A stretch of 9,117 nt of DNA from JAJEAD01 sp964420925. GTDB taxonomy: Bacteria > Pseudomonadota > Gammaproteobacteria > HK1. The position numbers were made by a program, and so were the translations under genes. Below, in pieces: positions 1 to 4,938 of the stretch. The number at the start of each line of letters is the position of its first letter. The first letter of the stretch is position 1. Location: contig CAYQVB010000076.1 of NCBI GenBank assembly GCA_964420925.1, positions 1-9,117 of the forward strand, read 5' to 3'. The notes beneath the pieces are model-generated. The model was not told where the DNA came from, did no database searches, and saw nothing but the letters and a program-made list of their open reading frames with translations.

Positions 1-117
1 GGACATCTGGCTCCGCCCCCTCCGGAAAGATTGGCGGCGCACCCTCAATCGGTAGAATTACACCCGGGCGAGACCGGGTGCGGGTAAGCATGCCAACAAG
101 AGGATAACCCTCTCCTC
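1..117. other. Left flank outside the left inverted repeat; no recognisable gene
   Basis: This edge segment lies outside the left copy of the long inverted repeat. On the minus strand an ATG at 91 opens a frame of 30 codons that runs off the window (MLTRTRSRPGVILPIEG...). It resembles nothing I recognise and has no well-placed ribosome-binding site, although GAGGAGAGG lies further upstream. Two small perfect hairpins are visible: CACCCGG/CCGGGTG (61-67 with 74-80, 6-nt loop) and AGAGG/CCTCT (99-103 with 109-113, 5-nt loop). If the inverted repeat is the end of an insertion sequence that extends outward, this would be its subterminal region. That is inference only. Confidence 0.2.
61..80. repeat. 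Short inverted repeat (hairpin) CACCCGG/CCGGGTG
   Basis: A perfect 7-bp stem (61-67 with 74-80) encloses a 6-nt loop. It has no T-tract on either side, so it is not a convincing intrinsic terminator. It could be a structured subterminal element of whatever lies to the left of the window. Confidence 0.35.
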
Positions 118-166
118 ATCCCCCGGGACCCGAACGGTTACCCGGAAATCACCGGACATCTTCCGC
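118..166 (-). repeat. Left copy of a 49-nt inverted repeat flanking the island
   Basis: The outer 24 bases (118-141) are the exact reverse complement of 8978-9001. Read on the minus strand, the repeat core starts GTAACCGTTCGGG and ends CGGGGGAT. The inner 25 bases (142-166) are a degraded match to 8953-8977: GCGGAA, then GATGTC, then GTG, then TCC occur in the same order, with a 2-base shift between GCGGAA and GATGTC, and both copies total 49 nt. A GTAA start is usual for IS66-family termini, so this could be an outward-facing insertion-sequence end or half of an element enclosing the gene cluster. No transposase is visible in the window, so family assignment is tentative. Confidence 0.6.
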
Positions 167-240
167 TCGCGGTGCCATCGAGGGACGGTGGAGTCCTCGC
201 CGGGTGATGCAATCCGCATACCTCTTGATTACACAATTTC

Positions 241-295
241 CGCACCGATGAAATTCTCCATATAAATCGGTGCGTTAGATGGATTCTCCATCTAA
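241..295. repeat. Two adjacent AT-rich palindromes sharing a direct repeat
   Basis: The first palindrome pairs CGCACCGAT (241-249) with ATCGGTGCG (266-274) around a 16-nt loop. The second pairs TTAGATGG (275-282) with CCATCTAA (288-295) around a 5-nt loop and follows with no gap. The loop of the first and the body of the second share ATTCTCCATATAA / ATTCTCCATCTAA (253-265 and 283-295, 12 of 13 identical, 30 nt apart). The stretch is much richer in A+T than its surroundings and supplies the stop codon that ends the DUF1640-like frame. It looks like an inserted palindromic element or a recombination scar. As a terminator it lacks a proper T-tract. Confidence 0.55.
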
Positions 296-444
296 AGCGC
301 AGCAAGATCGGCCTTGGTAGCGAACTCCGACATGTCCACGGTACCGATGCCCTCCGCGATCGCTTCGGCAAGCCTTTCGTCCGCGCCCGCCTGCTTGAGC
401 TTTCGGGCGAAAGCGAGCGTATCAATTCCAAGGGCCTGAGTCAT
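292..444 (-). pseudogene. Truncated DUF1640/CCDC90-like protein (50 aa)
   Basis: The frame starts at ATG 444 and gives MTQALGIDTLAFARKLKQAG, then an acidic Ala/Glu-rich helix, then FATKADLAAL, and stops at 292-294. The layout (DTxxFxxxLxxAGxxxxxAEAIAE followed by xxATKADL) matches the N-terminus of bacterial DUF1640 (CCDC90-like) proteins. Those normally continue through a coiled coil into one C-terminal membrane helix, about 90-130 residues in all. Here the coiled coil is cut off at its start and no membrane segment exists, because the frame enters the AT-rich palindromes at 241-295. I read this as a gene broken at its 3' end rather than a genuine short protein. No strong Shine-Dalgarno is seen (a GAGA lies further upstream). 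It sits 178 bp beyond the ureohydrolase on the same strand. The function of the family is poorly defined. Confidence 0.55.
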
Positions 445-609
445 GACGGGGCGGTATCTCGTTGATCGCTGTTTCGATTGTATGGCCAACGGCATTCGCT
501 TGGGGTCTTCCTGCTGCCTCCGACCTTCCTTCGAGGGCGCACGAACGCAGGCCTCGGGCGCTCATCGTCGTCGACCGGGGACTACGCGCGTCGGATTCCG
601 GTTCAACTC

Positions 610-622
610 CGCGGTGCCCGCG
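610..622. repeat. Small GC hairpin right after the ureohydrolase stop
   Basis: CGCGG (610-614) pairs with CCGCG (618-622) across a 3-nt loop, directly abutting the ureohydrolase stop codon (623-625). The position suits a 3'-end processing or weak termination structure for the operon, but no U-tract follows on the minus strand, so intrinsic termination is not demonstrated. Confidence 0.25.
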
Positions 623-1576
623 TCAACCCTGCGATTCGCGTGCGCTGACGGCGCGCCACGCGAGATGCACGCACTCCATCACGCAGGTGGCGGCGAGGAA
701 GGCGCTCATGCCGCCGACGTCGTAGAGCGGGGAGAGGGTGTTGACGTCGGTGGCGACGATGTCGAGACCGGCGAGCCCCTGCAGGATGGCGAGCCCCTCG
801 CGCGCCGACACTCCGCCCCAGGTCGGGGTGAACACCCCGGGCGCGCAGGAGGGGTCGAAGAAGTCCATGTCCCAGCACAGGTAGAGCGGCCGGCCCGCGA
901 CCCGCTCGCGCACGTGCGCGAGCAGGCGCTCGATGCCCATCGCCAGCATGTCCTGACCGGAGATGAGCTCGAAGCCCTTGGCGCGCGTGTACTCGAAGAC
1001 CCCGCTCATCCCGATCGTGCCGCGCGCCCCGACGTGCAGGGAGTGGCTGACGTCGACGATGCCTTCCTCCGCCGCCCGCGCGAAGGTGGTGGCGGGATTG
1101 AAGCGGCGCTCGTTGCTGCCGGGCGCCGTGTCCTCGTCGGGGTAGGTGTCGGTGTGGGCGTCGAAGTGCAGCAGGGCCAGGTCGGGATGGCGTTTCCCCA
1201 GCGCGCGGAGCTGGGGCAGGGTCACCGCGCCGTCGCCTCCGAAGGTGATCGGTATCGCCCCCGCGGCGACGATGCTGGCCACCGCCTCCTCGATGCGCGC
1301 GTAGGTCTCGATGATGTCGCCGAGCACCACGTCGACGTCCCCCAGGTCGACCGCGCCGAGCGCCTCCAGCGGATTCAGGTCCCACAGCGGAGGCTGGTAG
1401 GGCCGCACGAGATGGGACTGCTCGCGAATGGCGGCGGGGCCCATGCGAGCACCCATGCGCACGGGATGCAGGCCGCAGTCGAAGGGGATGCCGAGGATGA
1501 CCGCCTTCGCGTCGCCCACCTCCCGCGCGTGGGGAATGCCCATGAAGGAGCCGACGGGTTGCGTTGCTGTGCTCAT
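623..1576 (-). CDS. Divergent agmatinase/arginase-family ureohydrolase (317 aa)
   Basis: This protein has the length and fold signature of agmatinase-type ureohydrolases, binuclear Mn or Ni enzymes that release urea from guanidino compounds. The DAHTDTY metal motif (Asp139, His141, Asp143) and the Asp236-Met-Asp238 pair followed by a DPxxAPG block are intact. Three hallmark positions are not. GGDH is GGDG (Gly116 replaces a metal-ligand His). The HGTxF region reads NPATTF (Pro161 replaces the conserved His). The C-terminal VEVxPxYD block reads NTLSPLYD (Thr280 replaces the guanidinium-contacting Glu). Metal binding, chemistry or substrate must therefore differ from agmatinase, or the protein could be a non-catalytic partner. 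The start at ATG 1576 has CCAAGG about 9 nt upstream. It is last in the minus-strand train after the polyamine-type permeases, separated by 179 bp that include a decayed duplicate of its own 5' end. The family call is firm. The reaction is unknown. Confidence 0.88.
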   Translation of the reverse strand: MSTATQPVGSFMGIPHAREVGDAKAVILGIPFDCGLHPVRMGARMGPAAIREQSHLVRPYQPPLWDLNPLEALGAVDLGDVDVVLGDIIETYARIEEAVASIVAAGAIPITFGGDGAVTLPQLRALGKRHPDLALLHFDAHTDTYPDEDTAPGSNERRFNPATTFARAAEEGIVDVSHSLHVGARGTIGMSGVFEYTRAKGFELISGQDMLAMGIERLLAHVRERVAGRPLYLCWDMDFFDPSCAPGVFTPTWGGVSAREGLAILQGLAGLDIVATDVNTLSPLYDVGGMSAFLAATCVMECVHLAWRAVSARESQG

Positions 1577-1591
1577 GGCGAGTGCCTTGGA
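1547..1591 (-). repeat. Direct repeat copy A: RBS and first codons of the ureohydrolase
   Basis: This is the functional copy of a 45-nt direct repeat. It holds TCCAAGGC, a 7-nt spacer and the first ten codons (MSTATQPVGS). It matches 1651-1695 at 37 of 45 positions by hand alignment without gaps, and at 26 of 30 within the coding part. The two copies lie 104 bp apart. Confidence 0.6.
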
Positions 1592-1620
1592 GAAGCTTGG
1601 GAGGCGCGCATCCTACAACG

Positions 1621-1680
1621 TCAGGGTGGCCGGCATTGGGGCGTCCTCGAGGATCCGGCGGGTTGCGTCGCTGTGCACAT
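1621..1680 (-). pseudogene. Remnant of a duplicated ureohydrolase 5' end
   Basis: An ATG at 1680 opens a frame reading MCTATQPAGS, against MSTATQPVGS at the start of the downstream ureohydrolase. It then diverges and stops at 1621 after 19 codons. The upstream TCCAAGGC lies at the same 7-nt distance from the ATG in both places, so ribosome-binding site and start were copied together. GCACAGC and ACGCAACCCG are identical between copies. The remnant sits between the permease stop (1756) and the real gene start (1576). It is best read as the leftover of a tandem duplication or a recombination that replaced most of one gene copy. A 19-residue product of unknown use cannot be excluded but is unlikely. 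Confidence 0.5.
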
Positions 1681-1695
1681 GGAGGTCGCCTTGGA
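1651..1695 (-). repeat. Direct repeat copy B: decayed copy of the ureohydrolase start
   Basis: This is the second copy of the 45-nt direct repeat, matching 1547-1591 at 37 of 45 positions without gaps. The mismatches are spread over the copy, which suggests an old duplication rather than an assembly artefact. Confidence 0.55.
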
Positions 1696-1755
1696 CGATG
1701 TCGACAGGAGGAAATCCTGCACCCCGAGCTTGATGCCTTGCCGTCGCCGCCGACT

Positions 1756-2535
1756 TCAGCCGCGGTACCGGGTGAGCCAGAGCCCGAGCAGCGTCGAGCT
1801 GATGGTGAGGATGACTATCAACGTACCGACCGCGTTGACGGTAGGCGTCAAGAGTGAGCGCATCATTCCCCACACCAGGGTTGGCAGGGTGTTCTGGCCG
1901 CTCCCGATGGTGAAGTAGGCAAGGACGAAGTCATCGAGCGACACCGCTCCCGCGATGAGCGCCGCGCCGATCACGGTCGGCCGGATGATCGGCAGGGTGA
2001 CACTGACGAAGGCTTGCAGCGGCGATGCTCCGAGATCGCGAGCACTTTCCACCAGCCGCGGATCGAACTTGGCCATGCGTGCATACACGATGATGGTGAC
2101 GAAGGGCTGGGTGAACAGGATGTGGCTTACGATGACGGTAGTGAGACCGAGCGGGAGGCCGGCGGTGACGTAGAAGATCACGAGCGATACTGCGAGCACG
2201 AGGGGCGGCATCATCACCGGAAGACACAGCAGCGCCATGCCGACATTGGCGTGCATCGCCGGGAGTCTCGCGAATCCCAGGGCTGCCATGATTCCCACTA
2301 CCGATGAGACGAGCGCGACGACTCCGGCCACGAGGAGGCTGTTCAGCAACGCATCGACGAATCTCTCGTCCACGAACATGGTGATCCACCAATGCAAGGT
2401 CAGACCTTCTATGGGGAAGCTCGTCATGACACGGTCGCTGAATGCGAACAGGACGACGAGGACGAGCGGCGCGATCTGGAACACGATGAAGCCTACGCCG
2501 AGCGCGCGCCACAGAACGCCAGGTTCGGCTCTCAT
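1756..2535 (-). CDS. ABC transporter permease, PotC/PotI type (259 aa)
   Basis: This is an inner-membrane permease subunit of a spermidine/putrescine-family ABC importer. The first hydrophobic segment (LGVGFIVFQIAPLVLVVLFAF) is followed by the family's extracytoplasmic FSxxxxxxFPxEGLTLxWW stretch. Five further membrane segments include LLCLPVMMPPLVLAVSLVIF. The cytoplasmic EAA loop reads ESARDLGASPLQAFVSVTLP, where the ATPase docks. The SLDDFVLAYFTIGSG block near the C-terminus is typical of PotC/PotI. I prefer the second ATG (2535) over the one at 2547. It has GGAGA (2541-2545) 5 nt upstream and overlaps the previous permease stop as ATGA, a translational coupling layout; the 2547 ATG has no Shine-Dalgarno. 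Substrate specificity cannot be read from the permease. The cognate ATPase is not encoded nearby. Confidence 0.9.
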   Translation of the reverse strand: MRAEPGVLWRALGVGFIVFQIAPLVLVVLFAFSDRVMTSFPIEGLTLHWWITMFVDERFVDALLNSLLVAGVVALVSSVVGIMAALGFARLPAMHANVGMALLCLPVMMPPLVLAVSLVIFYVTAGLPLGLTTVIVSHILFTQPFVTIIVYARMAKFDPRLVESARDLGASPLQAFVSVTLPIIRPTVIGAALIAGAVSLDDFVLAYFTIGSGQNTLPTLVWGMMRSLLTPTVNAVGTLIVILTISSTLLGLWLTRYRG

Positions 2536-3374
2536 CGCGGTCTCCATAGAGAGAACAGGAAACCTACGGACACGATTACAACGAATGCAGCGGCAAGAAA
2601 CGAGAATGACATGGCGGCGCCAAGGGGCCAGTCGAAATACACGCCGTACTGCCAGGAAATGACGTTGCCGATCAACTGCACCTTTCCTCCGACCAGAGTC
2701 GGGGTAACAAAGTCGCCCGCCGCGATCAGGAAGCAGAAGACAAATGCCGCAACTACCCCAAGGCGGCCGCGCGGAACGATGATGTCGACCAGAACCTGCG
2801 TGCGGGTAGCGCCGAGATCGCGGGCCGCCTCGATCTCATCGTCGCTGATGTCACGCAGCGAGGCGTAGATCGGCAGCACGGCAAGCGGCAGCAGGAAGTA
2901 CACTAGCGTTACGACGACCGCAGCGGGACTGTAGAGCAGTGCGGAGACGGGTTCCTCGACGATTTGCAGGCCGATCAGAATCGAGTTGATGATCCCCTCG
3001 TTTCCCAGGATCGTCTTCCACGCATAGATCTTGACGAGATAGCCTCCGAAGAGCGTGATCGCTGAGACAAAGAGCAGTAGCGGAGCCCAGGAACCCGCCT
3101 TGAATCGGATGATGTACGCGTAAACGAATCCCAGAAATGTCGTCAGCCCGCCGATGATCAGGGCGATGAACAGGGTATAGATGCCAAGCTCGAAATACTC
3201 CGCGAACGTGGTGGCATAGTTGTCGAGACTGAAGTCGCGTACGACCCGGTAGTGCTTCACACGCCAGAAGCTGACGAGGAAAAAGTAAAAGAAGGGAACG
3301 AAGAAAAGCACTCCCAGCACCGTGAGCGCGGGTGCGACGAGAAGGTAGGAACTGGTACGCGGGCTCAGTGACAA
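2532..3374 (-). CDS. ABC transporter permease, PotB/PotH type (280 aa)
   Basis: This is the first of two membrane subunits of the polyamine-type importer. From the N-terminus it has a hydrophobic segment (YLLVAPALTVLGVLFFVPF), an FSLDNYATTFAEYFELGIY stretch typical of PotB/PotH, four to five more membrane segments and the EAA loop (DEIEAARDLGATRTQVLVDI, ending in VP instead of the usual LP). The late DFVTPTLVGG motif is a PotB/PotH hallmark. The open frame continues far upstream without an ATG, because stop codons are rare in this GC-rich sequence. I chose TTG 3374 because GGAG lies 9 nt upstream and the first membrane segment then starts about residue 9. The start is therefore less certain than the gene. 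The stop overlaps the next permease's start (ATGA). It is 308 bp from the binding-protein gene, unusually far for an operon of this type. Confidence 0.87.
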   Translation of the reverse strand: MSLSPRTSSYLLVAPALTVLGVLFFVPFFYFFLVSFWRVKHYRVVRDFSLDNYATTFAEYFELGIYTLFIALIIGGLTTFLGFVYAYIIRFKAGSWAPLLLFVSAITLFGGYLVKIYAWKTILGNEGIINSILIGLQIVEEPVSALLYSPAAVVVTLVYFLLPLAVLPIYASLRDISDDEIEAARDLGATRTQVLVDIIVPRGRLGVVAAFVFCFLIAAGDFVTPTLVGGKVQLIGNVISWQYGVYFDWPLGAAMSFSFLAAAFVVIVSVGFLFSLWRPR

Positions 3375-3596
3375 CTCGGAGAACTCCGTGTATTTGCCCT
3401 TGCCTGCTCTTTCCCTGCGCCTGCGAAGACTACCCGGTGCGACGGGTTCTCGGCACCTCGACAACTCGCGTTGAGGCTTCGAATCGAGTTGACCCGTGGC
3501 GGGAAATGGGGCGCAGCCTGGTGGCTGGGCGTCCGCGGCCGTCGGGTGATGCCGGTTCGAGCCGCCGCACCCGGCGATGCAGGTCTGCCAAGGTGA

Positions 3597-3614
3597 CGAT
3601 ACGTCCTTGTATCG
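3597..3614. repeat. Inverted repeat CGATAC/GTATCG in the permease leader
   Basis: A perfect 6-bp inverted repeat (3597-3602 with 3609-3614) with a 6-nt centre lies about 220 bp upstream of the first permease gene. It could be a small operator or an RNA hairpin. Nothing in the window encodes an obvious regulator for it. Confidence 0.25.
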
Positions 3615-3659
3615 CCGTGTGATGTCACTTGCCCGGGGCTCGACTGCCGTTCGGGCTCT

Positions 3660-3674
3660 CGGCGGGAGCCGCCG
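3660..3674 (-). terminator. GC hairpin after the binding-protein gene (possible attenuator)
   Basis: CGGCGG (3660-3665) pairs with CCGCCG (3669-3674) over a 3-nt loop, beginning 8 nt after the binding-protein stop codon (3683-3685). No U-tract follows on the minus strand, so it is more likely an attenuating or 3'-end-protecting structure than a full intrinsic terminator. Confidence 0.3.
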
Positions 3675-3682
3675 TCCCGGAT

Positions 3683-4816
3683 TCAGGCACTCTTGAAGCG
3701 CTGATAGGCCCTCTTCCAATCGTTGAACGAGGTGTACCCTTCCGGTGCTTCTTCCGGTGGATGGCCATGGAAGGTCGCCTTTTCGGCAAAGCTCGCCATG
3801 TTGTCGTAGGGATACACCGCACGGGCGGACGCTTCGAGCTGGTCGATCGCCTCCAGGTTGACGATGCCCTGCTGGTCCTCGTTTCCAATCTTGAGCTGAG
3901 CCGGCACGTCTATGATCTTGTTGGCAAGGGCGTGGTCGATCTCGCGGTTCGGGGCATTCTTCGGGAAGCAGTAGCTGTCGAAGAATGCGGTGGTGCCTTC
4001 CTTGGGGTGGGTGTACTCGATGACCTTGCCCTTGGCGGCCGCGAAGCTCTTGAGCGCCTCCCATCCGCTGAAGATCAACGCAACGTCGCCACGCGCCATG
4101 GCGTCGACCAGGTCTCCGTAGCTGACCGCGATCAGGCGCAGTTGGGACTTGAGTCGGATCAGGAAGTCGATGGCGGTGTCGAGCTGCTGAGGGGTCAGCA
4201 TCGTTACCGTCTCTGCGTCGGTGGTGATGCGGGCGGCAACCATGATGTTGCTGAGAGGGTCATCCAGCATGGCGACTTTTCCCGTGTACTCCGGCTCGAA
4301 CAGCTCGTACCAGGAATCAGGGGCTTCGGGGACCACGGCCGGGTCGTACATCAGGGGCAACGAGCCCCAGGTGAAGGGTACGCCCCACAGCTCGCCGTCG
4401 AAGTTGATGCTCTTGTCGTCGCGAAAGAGGGGAAGGATGTTCGCCAGGTTCGGCACCAGGGAGCGATCCACCGGATCCAGGAATCCGGCCTGCGCGAGCA
4501 GGGGGATGGAACCGTTGTAAGGCGTGACGATGTCGAAGACCCCGAGACCGCCCGCGGCCAGCTTGGTGACGATATCTTCGCTGCTCGCCATATAGGTCGC
4601 GTTCAGCGTGATGTCGTTCTCCTCCAGATAGCCGTCGACCACGAGTCCGGTGTCGTAGCCCTGCCAGCCCAGGAAGTTGACCTCGGTTGCCGCCATGGCC
4701 GGGCGTGACACGAGCCCGGCGCTTGCCAGACCGCCGATTGCGAGCGTGCCTCCCAGGAAGGTCCGTCGCGACAGAAGGCGGAGATGACGCACAGAGTGTT
4801 GTCCAGACGTAGACAT
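3683..4816 (-). CDS. Polyamine-type ABC substrate-binding protein, Tat-exported (377 aa)
   Basis: This is a periplasmic binding protein of the spermidine/putrescine (PotD/PotF) type. Residues 16-22 (SRRTFLG) form a twin-arginine motif. A hydrophobic core follows, and a likely cleavage site comes after AMA at residue 42, so export of the folded protein is expected. The mature part opens EVNFLGWQGYD, with the early aromatic residues usual in this family. GVFDIVTPYNGSIPLLAQAG, ELWGVPFTWGSLPLMYDP and YTGKVAMLDDP blocks all fit PotD-like folds. The start at ATG 4816 is supported by GAGGGAG 9 nt upstream; the frame extends to 4882 with no benefit. A candidate promoter (4878-4905) lies just upstream, so it may be transcribed separately from the DMFase-like gene. 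The ligand is unknown. Context suggests a cationic amide, amine or guanidino compound. Confidence 0.9.
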   Translation of the reverse strand: MSTSGQHSVRHLRLLSRRTFLGGTLAIGGLASAGLVSRPAMAATEVNFLGWQGYDTGLVVDGYLEENDITLNATYMASSEDIVTKLAAGGLGVFDIVTPYNGSIPLLAQAGFLDPVDRSLVPNLANILPLFRDDKSINFDGELWGVPFTWGSLPLMYDPAVVPEAPDSWYELFEPEYTGKVAMLDDPLSNIMVAARITTDAETVTMLTPQQLDTAIDFLIRLKSQLRLIAVSYGDLVDAMARGDVALIFSGWEALKSFAAAKGKVIEYTHPKEGTTAFFDSYCFPKNAPNREIDHALANKIIDVPAQLKIGNEDQQGIVNLEAIDQLEASARAVYPYDNMASFAEKATFHGHPPEEAPEGYTSFNDWKRAYQRFKSA

Positions 4817-4877
4817 TTTTTCGTACTCCCTCGTCGATTGGTGCTCGGAAGCAAAGCGACGTTCGGTCGCGCCGGGC

Positions 4878-4905
4878 ATCATAGCACCTGGCTTCGTGGT
4901 GTCTT
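4878..4905 (-). promoter_or_regulatory. Candidate sigma70 promoter for the binding-protein gene
   Basis: On the minus strand AAGACA (4905-4900, 4 of 6 to TTGACA) is followed after 16 nt by TATGAT (4883-4878, 5 of 6 to TATAAT), preceded by TGC as an extended -10. Transcription would begin near 4871, giving a leader of about 55 nt before ATG 4816. This would allow binding protein and transporter expression apart from the upstream hydrolase. Confidence 0.35.
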
Positions 4906-4906
4906 G

Positions 4907-4924
4907 GGGCTCCGGGACGAGCCC
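4907..4924 (-). terminator. Hairpin after the DMFase-like gene
   Basis: GGGCTC (4907-4912) pairs with GAGCCC (4919-4924) around a 6-nt loop, 14 nt beyond the DMFase-like stop codon (4939-4941) and just upstream of the candidate binding-protein promoter. It has no T-tract. The arrangement resembles a gene-boundary hairpin followed by an internal promoter. Confidence 0.3.
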
Positions 4925-4938
4925 TTGCGTCGGGTTGT

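Larger units (their letters stand above)
3375..3682. other. 308-bp spacer between binding protein and permease genes
   Basis: I see no convincing gene here; open frames on both strands look like shadows of GC-rich sequence. It contains two perfect hairpins: CGGCGG/CCGCCG (3660-3674), 8 nt past the binding-protein stop, and CGATAC/GTATCG (3597-3614). Binding proteins are usually needed in large excess over permeases, so a hairpin here could act as an attenuator or an RNA-stability element that lowers downstream expression. That role is inferred from position only. A promoter for the permeases is possible, but I cannot point to good boxes. Confidence 0.4.

Noticed and set aside
570..625. GGTTCAACTCC near 600, resembling a tRNA T-loop
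   Set aside because: The bases that would form the T stem do not pair, and no acceptor stem, D arm or anticodon arm can be folded around it.
1613..1755. A minus-strand frame containing DLHVHSD, a match to the PHP phosphoesterase start motif
   Set aside because: The match covers only seven residues, and no PHP domain follows before the stop at 1613. The codons overlap the decayed copy of the ureohydrolase start (1651-1695) in another frame, which explains the sequence better.
443..1918. A 491-codon plus-strand frame across the ureohydrolase region
   Set aside because: It lies antisense to a clearly conserved ureohydrolase and permease. Its peptide is Arg/Gly/His-rich and non-family-like, as expected for an antisense shadow in GC-rich DNA.
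3375..4064. N-terminal extension of the first permease into the binding-protein gene
   Set aside because: The extension overlaps the binding-protein coding region in another frame, is not permease-like, and contains no ribosome-binding site with ATG. A start at TTG 3374 gives the normal family length.
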